Shown here piece after piece: positions 37,797-49,939 of a stretch of DNA of 64,000 bases. The translations under genes and the position numbers were made by a program. The notes below the pieces were generated by a model. The model did not search any database. It was given only the letters and a program-made list of their open reading frames with translations, and had not been told where the DNA came from. The first letter of the stretch is position 1. Every line of letters begins with the position of its first letter. The stretch covers positions 101,261,263-101,325,262 of the forward strand of contig JARDYH010000007.1 in NCBI GenBank assembly GCA_029215795.1, given 5' to 3'. This stretch comes from Anniella stebbinsi. Its lineage: Eukaryota; Chordata; Lepidosauria; Squamata; Anniellidae.

Positions 37797-39181
37797 AATT
37801 ATACATTTTTATTTATTTATTTTATTACATTTGTATATCGCCCCATAGCCAAAGCTCTCTGGGCGGCTTACCTAAGATTATAACAATTAAAAACAATATA
37901 CAAAAATTAAAACAGCAAAAACATACAATAGACACATACATTTAAAACCACTGTAATAACTTTAAAAAGCTATAAACCTAAAAACAAAACAAACCCATGC
38001 CCATCAGATATTGCTAAATGCCTGAGAGAAGAGGAAAGTCTTGACCTGGCGCCGAAAAGATAACAATGTTGGCACCAGAAGGGCCTTGTCAGGGAGATCG
38101 TTCCACAATTGGGTGGCCACCACAGAGAAGGACCTCTCCCTTGCTGCCGACCTCCGAGCTTCCCTCGGAGTAGGCACTTGGAGGAGGACCTTAGATGTTG
38201 AACGTAGTGTTCAGGTAGGTTCATGTCGGGAAAGGCGTTCCATCAGGTATTGTGGTCCCAAGCCGTGTAAGGCTTTATAGGTTAAAATCAGCACCTTGAA
38301 CCGGGCTCAGAAACATACAGGCAGCCAATGCAAGCGGGCCAGAGTAGGTCTTATATGCTCGAACCTTCTGGTCCCAGTTATCAATCTGGAAGCTGAATTT
38401 TGCACAAGCTGCAGCTTCTGAACCATCTTCAAAGGCAGCCCCACGTAGAGTGCATTGCAGTAATCTAACTTGGAGGTTACCAGGGCATAGCTGGGCCACC
38501 AACCGAAGTTGGTAGGAGGCACTCCATGCCACCGAGGCCACTTGAGCCTCAAGTGACAGAGATGGTTCTAGGAGAACTCCCAAGCTACGATCCTGCTCCT
38601 TCAAGGGGAGTGCAACCCCATCCAGAACAGATTGAACACCCTCCATCCGGTCAGCAGAACCACCCACTAACAGCGTCTCAGTCTTGTCTGGATTGAGTTT
38701 CAGTTTATTAGCCCTCATCCAGTCCATTGTCGCAGTCATTGTTCAGCACATACACAGCTTCACCTGATGAAGATGAAAAGGAGAAATAGAGCTGCGTGTT
38801 ATCAGTGTACTGCTGACAACACACTCCAAAACTCCAGATGACTGCACTCAACGGTTTCATGTAGATGTTGAACAGCATGGGGGACAAGACTGACCCCTGC
38901 GGAACCCCATACTGGAGAATCCACGGGGCCGAGCAATGTTCCCCAAGCACCACCTTCTGGAGCCGACCTGCCAAGTAGGAGTGGAACCACTGTAATGCAG
39001 TGCCTCCCACTCCCAACTCAGCCAGTCGTCCCAGAAGGATACCATGGTTGATGGTATCAAAAGCCGCTGAAAGATCAAGGAGAATCAACAGAGTCACACT
39101 CCCCCTGTCTTTCTCCCGACATAGGTCATCATACAGGGCAACCAAGGCTGTTTCCATACCAAAGCCAGGCCTGAGCATTCA
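37797..39181 (-). mobile_element. L2 LINE, 5'-truncated, copy A
   Basis: On the minus strand the element ends in a (AATA)n-type tail at 37797-37825. It encodes [67 protein letters not shown], then [17 protein letters not shown] and LGVLLEPSL in broken frames. These are RT blocks of the L2 clade. The active-site box reads YTDN, so it is inactive. It lacks everything upstream of about 39180. Confidence 0.9.
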
Positions 39182-39281
39182 TTATCCCTTTTCCTTTGCA
39201 AAATCCCAACTGCTCAACATGGATCTGCTTCCTTCTTTCTACTTGCCCCAGTCCCACTCATCCCCTCGAGCCATACACAAC

Positions 39282-39993
39282 GGGCTCCATCACACCTACG
39301 TTCCCCCCACCCCCAGTAGGCATCTGCGATTTCCACCTGTTTCATTAGTGCATCAAGCACTGGACACTTCCACGTGCATGCGTGGTTGCGTTATTTCACC
39401 TTGTTTACCTTTTGACCTGCGCCGGCTAATGCTTCTTGGTATTGACACTGCGCTTGCCCCACCCTACCCCTTTTCCTTCCCCTTCATTTCATTGGTTCTT
39501 GTGGTTGATGGACATTGTGATGGATGTGGGCACCTTCCCCCCTCCCCCCCTCTGGTTTTGTTGTCTACTGTTTTAACGATTGAGTGTTTGATCGATTAGG
39601 CGCCGTTTCTGCCTTTCAAGGGGGAGAAATAGCAATGAGAGTGGAGTTGGAGCAGCGGACGTCCGCTCGAGTGACTCAGCACAAGCCCGTTCATTCGAGC
39701 AACTCAGCATGCTCTCCTCTTTCATCAGCAAGACCACCCTTCAATGAACATGCCTCCACAAAAGTGGGTCGTTCTGCAAAAGCATGAGGATGGCAATACA
39801 TGGGGACGGAAGGGCAGTTTTATCCTGTGTGGGGAAAAAATGCTGCACTTTCCCCACCCTAGAAAAACACAGAAAATGGAAGGGAAGAGGTCAAACTACT
39901 GCAAGACAAGGATGATGTTGTGCTAGTGTCGCGGGGCAAAACAGCAAACAAGGCAGGACGAAGGTGCGATAAAACGCTGGTGTGATGGAGCCC
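39282..39993. mobile_element. TIR element of 712 bp
   Basis: The left end GGGCTCCATCACACCTACG and the reversed right end GGGCTCCATCACACCAGCG match at 17 of 19 positions. It has no coding similarity, and its flanks show no duplication. It lies directly beside the L2 copy B tail. Confidence 0.7.
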
Positions 39994-39997
39994 AATG

Positions 39998-40002
39998 TTT
40001 TA

Positions 40003-40048
<46 letters not shown>

Positions 40049-41745
40049 TTTATTTGTAACCCGCCTCTCCCTCCGGATCGAGGCGGGGAACAGCAACAAT
40101 ATAAACATAAAAATCACAACAGTTAAAAATTTTAAAAAGCAAGAGAACAATACAACATTAAAAACAATTTAAAATTCATCTGGATAGGCCTGTCGGAAGA
40201 GGACAGTCTTCATGACTCTCTTAAATTCATGAAGACTGTCAATTTGTCTAACCTCCTCCGACAGACCATTCCATAGTCTGGGAGCGATGGAAGAAAAGGT
40301 CCTCTGGGTAACACTCTCCAGCCTAGTTCTGGCTGGCTTGAGTAAGTTCTTCCCAGAGGACCTAAGTGTGCGGGGCGGATTGTACGGGAGAAGGCGATCC
40401 CGCAGGTACCCTGGACCCAAACCATGTAGGGCTTTAAAGGTAATAACCAACACTTTATACTTTGCCCGGAAACTGATTGGCAGCCAATGAAGCGATTTTA
40501 AAACTGGTGTGATGTGATCACCCCTAGGTGTACCGGTGACCAACCTGGCTGCCATATTTTGAACAAGTTGAAGTTTCCGGACTAGGCACAAAGGTAGCCC
40601 TATGTACAGCGCATTGCAGAAGTCGAACCTCGAAGTTACCAGCACGTGCACTACCGTCTTTAGGACTTCCAACTCTAGGAAGGGGCGCAGCTGGAGTATC
40701 AGCCGAAGCTGATAGTAGGCACTCCTGGCTGTCGCATCAATCTGAGCTGTCATCTGGAGCGACGGATCCAGGAGTACCCCCAAGCTGCGAACACAATCTT
40801 TCAGGGGGGGTGTAAACCCATCCAGAACTGGTTGACACACCTCCAGACCCAGGTTAGGGCCTTTGACAGCAAGCACCTCCGTCTTGTCTGGATTCAGCTT
40901 CAGTTTGTTTTTCCTCATCCAGCCCATTACCGCCTCCAAGCATTCATTCAGAGGAGACACACTATCCTTAGCTGACGATGTTGTTGAAGGCATAGAGAAA
41001 TATATTTGGGTGTCATCAGCATATTGATAGCACCCCGCCCCATGCCTCCGGATGATCTCTCCCAGCGGTTTCATGTAAATGTTAAACAGCATTGGGGAAA
41101 GGATGGCACCTTGCAGTACACCACATAGCAGCTCCTTTTTTGAAGAGCAGCTATCCCCAAGCATCACCATCTGGAACCTACCCGAGAGATAGGACCGGAA
41201 CCACTGAAGCACAGTGCCCCCGATCCCCAATTCCCCCAGGTGCTCCAGAAGGATACCATGGTCGATGGTATCGAAAGCCGCTGAGAGGTCCAAGAGTACC
41301 AGCAGGGACACACTCCCCATGTCGATACTAAGGCGTAGATCATCCACTAAGGCGACCAAAGTGGTCTCAACTCCGTATCCCGCCCTGAAGCTGGTTTGAA
41401 ATGGGTCTAGAAAATCAGTGCCATCCAAGACTACCTGGAGTTGAAAAGCAACTGCCCTCTCGATCACCTTGCCCAAAAATGGAAGATTTGATACTGGCCT
41501 GTAGTTATTAAGGTCCAGGGGATCCAGGGAGCGAACTGCCGAAGGCTCTAAAATCGGATTCCGGGGAGAAGGAGCCTGGGTTAGACCCCTCACCACCCTG
41601 AACAGTTCTGCTGGATGTGAATCGCAGACGCAATGCGTGCAGAGAAGAAAGCTTTCTTCGCTGCACGTATTGCCACTCCATAGAAACGAAGATGTTCTCT
41701 ATGTCGTGTCTTGTCGGATATAATTCATTTGTAGTAACACATAAA
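39998..41745 (-). mobile_element. L2 LINE, 5'-truncated, copy B
   Basis: The 3' tail is (ATT)n on the minus strand (40003-40048), after a 3' UTR containing ACCCGCCTC and TCGAGGCGGGGAACAG words. The 5' limit is near 41745, where SPAG17 exon h or its intron begins. The coding part is largely intact. An independent fragment of the same 3' end is at 50400-50600. Confidence 0.92.
40169..41596 (-). CDS. L2 ORF2 C-terminal part (RT), 475-codon open frame
   Basis: The frame contains [64 protein letters not shown], the catalytic [25 protein letters not shown] and LGVLLDPSL. It ends with the C-terminal block [15 protein letters not shown] and [11 protein letters not shown]. This is the RT and downstream region of an L2-clade LINE. 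The frame is uninterrupted, which suggests relatively recent insertion, but the endonuclease is absent. Confidence 0.93.
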   Translation of the reverse strand: MVRGLTQAPSPRNPILEPSAVRSLDPLDLNNYRPVSNLPFLGKVIERAVAFQLQVVLDGTDFLDPFQTSFRAGYGVETTLVALVDDLRLSIDMGSVSLLVLLDLSAAFDTIDHGILLEHLGELGIGGTVLQWFRSYLSGRFQMVMLGDSCSSKKELLCGVLQGAILSPMLFNIYMKPLGEIIRRHGAGCYQYADDTQIYFSMPSTTSSAKDSVSPLNECLEAVMGWMRKNKLKLNPDKTEVLAVKGPNLGLEVCQPVLDGFTPPLKDCVRSLGVLLDPSLQMTAQIDATARSAYYQLRLILQLRPFLELEVLKTVVHVLVTSRFDFCNALYIGLPLCLVRKLQLVQNMAARLVTGTPRGDHITPVLKSLHWLPISFRAKYKVLVITFKALHGLGPGYLRDRLLPYNPPRTLRSSGKNLLKPARTRLESVTQRTFSSIAPRLWNGLSEEVRQIDSLHEFKRVMKTVLFRQAYPDEF

Positions 41746-41755
41746 CGTCCTTTAC

Positions 41756-41986
41756 CTGATCTGTCAAGATTATTTTCTTCCGATATCTTTTTGCCACTTA
41801 ATTCTTGTCTCAGTTGTTTAGCAAATCTAGCTGGATTATCCCATGGGATATAAGACACCTCATAATCACCACCAAGCATAATGCCAGAGCCTTCTAGTTG
41901 TCCAGAGTTATCTACTTTTGTCAGCCTCAGACTTTCAAAAGTAAATATTTTAAAGGCACGTTCTACTTCAGCCCAGTTCATGTGTT
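41756..41986 (-). CDS. SPAG17: SPAG17 exon h (3' end uncertain)
   Basis: The peptide [19 protein letters not shown]...[16 protein letters not shown] matches mammalian SWNEVERAFKVFTFESL...[16 protein letters not shown]. The acceptor is TTTCTACAG|AA. I place the donor at GATCAG|GTAAAG. The frame stays open beyond it ([11 protein letters not shown]...) and weakly resembles the orthologue before an L2 LINE begins near 41745. The exon may therefore be longer and cut by the L2. The phase does not join exon i directly. Confidence 0.85.
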
Positions 41987-42482
41987 CTGTAGAAAAATGA
42001 AGGCATAAGAAGAGAATTCTCCTTCGAATTTAATTTGTCTTTGGCATACTGTCTTCTCTGAAAAAAATGTATCAGCAAAGTGTTTTCTGTTATGAGGACC
42101 TTTCTTATGGATATTGATCGCTTTTCGTAAGAATAATATACTAGTTACTCATTTCTTTCTTTCTTTCTTTAAAAATGTATTGGTGATACCCAAATCTTAT
42201 GGATTGGGTAAAAGAGCAGCAGCAGTACAGGCAGTGCCTTGCACGACAGCAGCTGAAGGAAAAACCTTCCTATGTCTGGCAACTGGTGCAGAGTTACCTG
42301 ATTCAACCCTGTTTGGCAGGAAATCTCTCACTATCATCTTTGGTTACTGCACATTTAGACCAAAAGGTCCTCTCGCATATCAAACAAAGAGGTAGGAAAC
42401 AACTTCACCCCGTCTCTGATCCTATAACAATCTGTTATAACAATGATTTTGCACTTTCTGAGGAACTGTCTATCAGGGAGGC

Positions 42483-42738
<256 letters not shown>

Positions 42739-43423
42739 CTAAAATGAAGAGAAAAATATCAACTTCACCAATGGCATTATCTAAAATATCCTATATAAAA
42801 ATACTTTGGAAAATGTACATTTAATTGAAAACTAGCTCTTTGAATTTTTGGCTAGGGGCACCAACATTTTTAATAGCTTTGATTTATACTGCAATCCTAT
42901 ACATGCTTGCTAGCCTCTCTGCATATATTGTTATAAAAATAATCATTGTGGGGCTGTTGAAATCCTGTGTTTGTGATTGTTCGTGATATCTTCTACCTAA
43001 GCAATTACGTGGTGGCACAGGTTTTACAGCAGGCTGTAAACTTGCATGGATTTCACATAAGTAGTATTTCCTTTTAGAAAAAAATACTGAAAGGATGGTT
43101 CAGCAACCGTGGAAACTATTTTCTTCAAAATGATGTATTTCTCTCTTGTGTGAACTGGCTTTCATACCTTTTGTTCAGTACAAAGGGCAAACAGTAGAAA
43201 CGATAGGGCCAGTTAGAGCATCAGTCCGCACATCCGAACTAAACATTATGGAATATGTGCTGTGTGCGAGCCGCTTCCATTTTCTGTAAACAACTTCCAA
43301 TCAGCCTGATGAGAGGTTAGGGGCTACACCACTTGCCATTTTTCCCCAGGGTTCAAAAATCCACTATTTCTATATATAATGTTACTTATGAAAACCACCA
43401 ATCCAAACCAAACTGCATCATAC

Positions 43424-43534
43424 CTTTAGGAAGTGCAACTTCTGAGACACAGTATCATGATAGTTCAGTATCAGAGGCCATCTGGGAGCTATAATCTTTT
43501 CTTCTTTTTCAGGATAAAAGGAGTTGAACAGATT
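43424..43534 (-). CDS. SPAG17: SPAG17 exon f
   Basis: This exon has 37 codons in phase 0-0. It starts [12 protein letters not shown] and contains [14 protein letters not shown], matching the mammalian NLHDIFLSEEE...GPLLLNYHDAHAHK stretch. The acceptor is TTTAACAG|AATCTG and the donor is AAAG|GTATGA. It joins exon e after 80 nt of intron, the shortest intron in the window. Confidence 0.95.
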
Positions 43535-43602
43535 CTGTTAAATAAAAAGCAACGTACTTTTAAAAATACAGATTTGCTTATCAAAGAAATATAATAATAC
43601 TA

Positions 43603-43752
<150 letters not shown>

Positions 43753-44258
43753 CTACCACAAGAAAGCATAATGATTTCACACTGCCATTGCTCAAGGGTA
43801 AATGCACATTTTATGAAGTGATTTACGAGAAATTACAGTTACAGAACCTGCACTATCAATGCCCTGAACAGGTCATCTTGCTGCTCAATAGTCTATGGAT
43901 ATACTATTCATTAGAGCATTTGCCTCAACGAAGCAGCGTTTGAGGAGGAGGAGATATGCAACCTCGCTTGTGTGCTGACAAAGGAGGAATGTTTTACTTC
44001 TGGAGAATCTGCACAGAGCAGTGGGCTGGACTAGATCACTTTCAAGGGCTCTTCCAATTCTATCATTCTGAGTTGCCATTGGATACTTATAATGTGGAAA
44101 GGTTAGCTTCCATTGAATAGGCTCCAGGGAACAGATAAATCTAGGACTTAAGTCACTGACACCCATCCAGCACCAAGGTAGTGGTGAAGCTAGAAATGCA
44201 GGTTGCTTACCTGTAACCGTAGTTCTTCGAGTGGTCATCTGTGCAGTCACACATATGG

Positions 44259-44400
44259 GCTGGCGCCAACGCCAAACTCAGTTCGGGAAACTTCTATTAG
44301 CTAGCTTAGAGTTTTGGCGGGAACCCCTCCCCCCACCATCCTATTGCGCATGCTCCGGGTTCCCACCTACCTCAGTTCTCTGAGACCGCGAGGGTCTCGC
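44259..44400. repeat. DIRS 3' inverted terminal repeat core
   Basis: TTCGGGAAACTTCTATTAGC, AGCTTAGAGTTTTGGCGGGA and CCCCACCATCCTAT..CGCATGCTCCGGGTTCC occur here and, reversed, at 49940-50060 with few differences. This is the inverted terminal repeat at the 3' end of the element. Confidence 0.92.
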
Positions 44401-44517
44401 ACTAAGGTAAACGACAACAATATTCTCAGGAGAAGTATAGCAGTATTCAAGCATGAGCAAAAACCTCTTGCCCAACAGAACAGCGTTGCCAAGAGGGGAT
44501 GGCGGGTGGGTTGTGTC

Positions 44518-44607
44518 ACTGCACAGATGACCACTCGAAGAACTACGGTTACAGGTAAGCAACCTGCATTTCTTCTTCGTGGTCTCTGTGCATCACACAT
44601 ATGGGCG
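44518..44607. repeat. DIRS internal complementary region
   Basis: 44518-44573 is the exact reverse complement of the outermost 3' edge (44192-44247). 44570-44607 is the reverse complement of the outermost 5' edge (50060-50093). The two meet at TTC (GAA reversed). This joined copy of both ends is the internal complementary region expected of DIRS elements. Confidence 0.93.
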
Positions 44608-44652
44608 AATAATCAGCAAGACTTACCGGAGGTGGGTAGGCACGCTGGTGAC

Positions 44653-46101
44653 TCAATGGCATATAGACGAGAGGACAGCCTTTCCAAATGAAGCGTCCCG
44701 TGCCGCTCTGATATCAAGCCTGTAGTGCTTAACAAAAGTCGAGGCATTAGTCCATGTTGCAGCCCTGCAGATATCAGGGATGGACGACCCATGCGAGACG
44801 GCTGCGGAGGTGGCTTGTCCCCGCGTGGAATGTGCTGTGAAGGAGCTGGGTGGCTCCTTGCCAACGACTTGATAGGCAAGTACAATAGCGTCCACAATCC
44901 AACGGGAGAGACACTGCGTAGAAACTTCTAAACCCTTAGACTTTCCACCATAACATACAAACAGTTTACGAGTCTTTCGATACAGCTCAGTTCTGGACTT
45001 ATAGAATGCTAATGCACGTCGTACATCCAGGGCGTGCAATGTAGAACATAAGGGGTCGTCTGAAACCTTAAAGAACGTAGGAATAACAATGTCTTGATTG
45101 ACATGGAAATCATTGGAAATCTTAGGAAAAAAGGAAGGATCAGGGCGTAACACAACTTTATTAGCGAAAAACTGCAGATACGGAGGGTCAATGAGCAGTG
45201 CCGCTAACTCAGATGCTCGTCTAGCTGACGTTATCGCTACTAGAAAAACTGTCTTTAAAGTGAGCAAGCGGAAATTAGTCATTGCGAGTGGCTCGAAGGG
45301 CTTTTTTGTTAAGGCAGTGAGAACCACCGAGAGGCTCCATTGGGGAACCAAGGGACGTACCAAAGGGAACAGGTTGCGAAGGCCCTTCAGAAAAGTCTTA
45401 GTGACAGGGTGGGTAAATACGGAAAACCCGTCAATCAAACTGTGGTTCCCAGAAATGGCAGCTAAATAAACCCTTATGGAAGAGGACTTCAGTCCCGCTG
45501 CGTGCAGAGAATATAAGAACTCAATGACATCTGCTATGGGTCCCGCGTCACAACGAAACCCTTTTTGGGATGCAAAATCTTGGTATCGCTTCCATTTTCT
45601 GGCATAAGATGCCCTTGTGGAGGGCTTAGTGGATGCCTCGATGACAGAGCGTAGGCCAGGTGGCATGGCTAAGCTCTGCCATCTGGTTGGATCCTCCAAG
45701 CTGTAAGGTTTAGTGATTGGAGGTCCGGGTGTAGAACCATGCCCCTGGTTTTGGACAGAAGGTTCGGGACCCTGGGAAGATGCCAAAACTGGTGATGTGC
45801 CAGGCGGAGAAGATGGGTGAACCAGGGTTGTCTTGGCCACCAAGGAGCGATCATGATGGCGTTCGCCAGGCACCTGTGCGCTCTCACGACCGTCTGAGCG
45901 ATTAGCGGGAAGGGGGGGAACATGTAAAGGAGCCCCCTGGACCAGTTCCATTGGAAGGCATCCCCCAGTGAGTCGCGCCCAATTCCTGCACGTGAGCAGA
46001 AGTTCTGGCAGATGGTGTTGGCAGGAGTCGCAAAAAGGTCTATGGAGGACGTACCCCATCTGGCAAACAGGAGGTGTAGAATATCCCGTGACAGCTCCCA
46101 C
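44653..46101 (-). CDS. DIRS tyrosine recombinase (YR)
   Basis: An open frame of 482 codons. From about residue 170 it has RASYARKWKRYQDFASQ and ADVIEFLYSLHAAGLKSSSI, an N-terminal SAM-like fold, then ITSARRASELAAL with the first catalytic Arg. Near the C-terminus are AHSTRGQATSAAVSHG (His-x2-Arg) and FVKHYRLD (nucleophilic Tyr). All residues of the R...HxxR...Y set are visible. It would integrate a circular DNA copy. Its first part overlaps the RT-RNase H frame. Confidence 0.94.
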   Translation of the reverse strand: MGAVTGYSTPPVCQMGYVLHRPFCDSCQHHLPELLLTCRNWARLTGGCLPMELVQGAPLHVPPLPANRSDGRESAQVPGERHHDRSLVAKTTLVHPSSPPGTSPVLASSQGPEPSVQNQGHGSTPGPPITKPYSLEDPTRWQSLAMPPGLRSVIEASTKPSTRASYARKWKRYQDFASQKGFRCDAGPIADVIEFLYSLHAAGLKSSSIRVYLAAISGNHSLIDGFSVFTHPVTKTFLKGLRNLFPLVRPLVPQWSLSVVLTALTKKPFEPLAMTNFRLLTLKTVFLVAITSARRASELAALLIDPPYLQFFANKVVLRPDPSFFPKISNDFHVNQDIVIPTFFKVSDDPLCSTLHALDVRRALAFYKSRTELYRKTRKLFVCYGGKSKGLEVSTQCLSRWIVDAIVLAYQVVGKEPPSSFTAHSTRGQATSAAVSHGSSIPDICRAATWTNASTFVKHYRLDIRAARDASFGKAVLSSICH

Positions 46102-47450
46102 TCATGAGTGTCGCAGAATGTGCGACTGAGGTCGTCTGCTTTTTGGTTGTCTATCCCCGCAATGTGTAGTGCAGAGAGGAAAATGTTTCTTGGGATAGTC
46201 CAATGAAGGATATCTAGCGTAAGACTGAGGAGACGAGGGGAGTGAGTCCCTCCCTCCTTGTTTAAATACCATACTGCAGTGGTATTGTCCGATAGGATGC
46301 GGACATGATGACCGCGTAAGTGGAGCTGGAAGGCATGGAGAGCTCGCTGCACTGCAAGGAGTTCTAGAAGATTGATGTGTAAGAGGCTCTCTGAACGTGA
46401 CCACTTTCCTTGTATGCTGAGATCGTTTAAATGTGCTCCCCAGCCCTCCAAGGATGTGTCCGTCGTGACGATGAGGGACGGTCCGGGACGGTGGAACGGC
46501 ATTCCTTGCGACAGATGTCGTGGAGTGGACCACCAAATGAGAGAGGAGCGGATGTGATCCGGAATGGTAAATATAACTCTGCGAGGGTTTTGGCCAGGCG
46601 AGTAGTGCTTGAGGAGAAGTTGTTGTAGTGGGCGCATATGTAGGCGGGCCCAACGCACTACAAACACTGCTGAGGCCATGAGGCCTAGTAAACGCATAAC
46701 TGTGTAGGTTGTGGTCCGGTAGGGGAACGGGAGTCGCGTGGCGAGGTGTAGAATTGTGTGTCTTCGTTTCATGGGCAGGTAGGCTCTGCCCACGGTGGAA
46801 TCGAGGAGTACGCCTATGAATTGAATCCTTTGAGACGGTTGAAAAATTGATTTTTCTCTGTTTACTTGCAGGCCAAGAGAGGAGAGGAGAGAAGAGACCG
46901 CATGGACGTCTTTCACCTCTTGGAACCTGGACGGGGAGACTATTAGCCAATCGTCCAGGTACGGGTACAACTCTATGTTTTTGGAGCGCAGGTGGGCGCA
47001 CACTGCCGCCATGTATTTTGTAAACACTCATGGCGCAGTCTTTAGGCCAAACGGAAGCACAGAGAATTGGAATGGTTGGTTCCCGACGAGGAAGCGGAGA
47101 TACTTCCGATGAGAAGGATGGATTGTAATGTGGAAGTAAGCGTCCTTTAAGTCGATCAGAGTAAACCATCTGTTCCGTTTTAGTAGCGGCAAAACCTGTG
47201 ACAGAGTCACCATGCGAAACTTGTTGGGCTTGATGTATTTGTTGAGATTTCTGAGGTCCATAATAGGTTGAAGGCCTCCGTCTTTCTTTGGCACCGTGAA
47301 GTAACGGGAGTAGAAGCCTGCTCGTAGATGGTAGAGCGGAACCTGTTTGATTGTGTTCTTTTCGAGGAGAGATGATGTCTCCTGAACTAGTGTGTCCGAT
47401 GGTGGCGTAAACTTCACGGAGCCAAGAGGAGGGAGGTCTTGGAACTCCAT
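45669..47450 (-). pseudogene. DIRS reverse transcriptase-RNase H-MT-like, one stop
   Basis: RT blocks: FYSRYFTVPKKDGGLQPIMD, RWFTLIDLKDAYFHITIHP, FQFSVLPFGLKTAP, then a TGA at 47028-47030, and after it the catalytic YPYLDDWLIVSPS (YLDD codons at 46950-46961). RNase H shows VTTDTSLEGWGAHL, ELLAVQRAL and RILSDNTTAVWYL. The C-terminal part SIDLFATPANT, FPPFPLIAQTVVRAHR, IAPWWPRQPWF resembles the methyltransferase-like domain of DIRS elements, with the PPF motif. Except for the stop, the frame is open. Confidence 0.92.
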
Positions 47451-47571
47451 GAGATAACCGTTGGCAATGATGTCGAGTACCCAACGGTCTGTGGTGATGG
47501 TTGACCACGTTGACAGGAATGGTAAAAGTCTGTTGGAGGTGTTTATGAGTCTTACTGGAGGCTGAAGAAAA

Positions 47572-49746
47572 TCAAAGGCGCCGTTTTGATCCGGCGTTCT
47601 GCCTGCGGGGTTTGGTGAAACGAGTAGATTGTTTTCTGGCCTGGTAGGAAGATGAGGCCTGTGTCGCTTGGTAACGCTGGGGATGTTCTTGCTGTTGTCT
47701 AGGCTGGTAAGGAACGGGATGATACCATTTTCGAGACCTGTAAGACTGCTGTTGTTGAGCAGGAAGACCCATCTTCCGTGCCGTCATTTTAGCCTTATGT
47801 ATCGTGTCCATGGCGGAATCCGTGCTAGAATGGAAAAGTCCTTCGCCGTCAAACAGCAGGTCTTCGATTCTAGATTTGGTTTCCTGAGGCAGGTTAGATG
47901 ATCTCAGCCAAGTGTGGCGACGTAGCGCAACAGCCCCAACCATCGCTTTTGCAGCACAGTCAGTAAGGTGACGTGATGTGGTTAGTTGCTGCTTGGAGAG
48001 TCTTATGGCCTCTGATTGGAAGACCCTCGCCAATTCTCTTTGGTCGTCTGGAAGGTAATCTGTGAGCGTTGAGACCTTTTCCCAAAGGAAAAGCTGATAA
48101 CGCGCCATCATGGTGTTGTAGTTTGCCACTTTAATGCCTAGGGATGCTGAAGAATAGATGCGACGTCCGAATGCATCCAGCTTCCTACCCTCTTTGTCTG
48201 TTGGGGCAGAATGGCCTTTTGCAGTTTTGCCTTGGGAAGATTCCACCACAATCGAATTGGGCTTTGGGTGTTGAAAAAGAAAGGGAGCGTCAGACTCCTG
48301 CACCTTGTATAGTGCATCCAGTCTCTTAGATGTGGCACCCATTGTAGCAGGGTTAGTCCAGGACTGCTGCACGGTTTTTAGGAGCATAGGCACCATAGGT
48401 AAGACGGGCTGTGGAGACAGATCAGCGTACATGACATCAAAGATTTTGTCATCCACTGCTTCCTGCGGCTGTTGGAGTTCAATGCCCAACGATTGTGCCA
48501 TACGCAAGAGCTGCTCTGAAAAACTGCCCAATTCCATCGAAGGGGAAGCCCTGTCGGAGGTTCCCACTCCCTCGGGAGGCGATGGCATCGAAGGCGCTGG
48601 GGACGGTACAGAAGAGGTATCCGATGCGTAATCGTCAACTGATGACGGTGACGGGCCCGGCCGTTGCTCCGGTATCGAGGGCTGCACCGATGTTGATGAT
48701 GGTCTTCGACGCCGAGGCTGATCCTGGGAAGCAACCGCAAGATCAGGCGCAGCCTGGGGAGGGACGCGCGGGAGGCGCTCACTGGTGTAAGGATCAAACC
48801 GGTACCGAGGCTCTCTCTGTCAGTGACGCCCAGTCGAGTAGGAGCGGTCGGAGTATTCGTCCCAGTTTCTGGAACGAGATCCTGAACGCGACCTGGAGCG
48901 GTTGGTAGTTCTCCGAGACGTTCTCGACGCTGGCGAGGAGGGTCTAGACACCGGCGAGGAGGGTGGACCTCGAGGAGCCATCGACATCCACAAAGAAGGT
49001 AAGATGGTAACAACATCCTGCTGCTCGGTACCGCGGAGGTTGGGTTGCTCGATTGGTATCGTGTCCATAAGGTCGGCCTCGGAGGAACAATCCCCTGGTA
49101 CCGACAACGGTATTGAGGATCTCGGTGGCAAAGACGATGCCCGGAGAACAGCTGAAGGTGAATGTCGGGCTTTCTGCGGAACCGAAGAAGGTGGTACTGG
49201 CGAAGAAGTCACCCGAGTTGAGATTGGCGTGGACGGTGTCGAGATCGGTATCGGTGGAGTCGCCGTCGGTACCGATGGCGGTACTGAGGATTTTAACTTC
49301 AGCGATTTTGACGATTTTGAAGACTTAAACGATTTTGTAGATTTATCTTTTGCTTTTGCTTTGTGGGATTTCTGCGCTGCGGTTGCCAGAGACGGCGAAG
49401 CGGTCTGTCTCGGAGGCTCCTTAGCTGCAACCCGAAGAAGGGGTGAGCTAAGCGATGCTGGGTGTGAGCGATTTACTGGCACAGGCCTACGCTCCCCAGA
49501 AGTAGACTGGTCTGATTCCATTGTCGGGCGTGGTTTGTCGACAGCCGAAAGAGCTTTGCTCCAGAGGAGGCTACGGAGACGATCCGCTCGGTTTCGGCGA
49601 GTTTGGCGGGAGAAACTCATACAATGTGGACATGCGTCTACAATGTGAGTTTCTCCGAGACACAACAGGCATAAAGAATGTCCATCAGTTAGTGTCAATT
49701 TTGCCCAACATTTCGAGCAGTGCTTGAAAAGCGCGGATTGCGCCAT
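47572..49746 (-). pseudogene. DIRS Gag, one stop
   Basis: The frame starts MAQSALFKHCSKCWAKL and has a cysteine/histidine cluster (C-x2-C ... DGHSLCLLCLGETHIVDACPHC), typical of vertebrate DIRS Gag N-termini. It continues with Ser/Pro/Lys-rich sequence to a TGA at 48820-48822, then in the same frame through QSLGIELQQPQE, KRLDALYKVQESDAPFLFQH, RKLDAFGRRIYSSASLGIKV. It ends in a basic Gln/Arg-rich tail. Confidence 0.88.
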
Positions 49747-49939
49747 AAGCCGGCGAAGGCCAGAAATAGGCTAACTAACTAGATATTTTTTTATTATTAT
49801 TATTTTTTAAACAACAAAGACGAAAAACTAGGGAATAACTAAGCTAACTAAAACTATTTACACGTTTTCCATAGGTACTACCGATACGAACGGACGGAGG
49901 AAGTCTCCCGCGAGGCGATCAGCGAAGTGGTCGAAGAAG

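Noticed and set aside
46102..47508. A 468-codon minus-strand frame overlapping the DIRS RT gene
   Set aside because: It is a shifted reading of the RT-RNase H region, rich in His/Pro/Ser/Arg without domain motifs. The RT frame explains the sequence.
48902..49648. A 248-codon plus-strand frame
   Set aside because: It is the complement of the low-complexity Ser/Pro/Lys part of the DIRS Gag.
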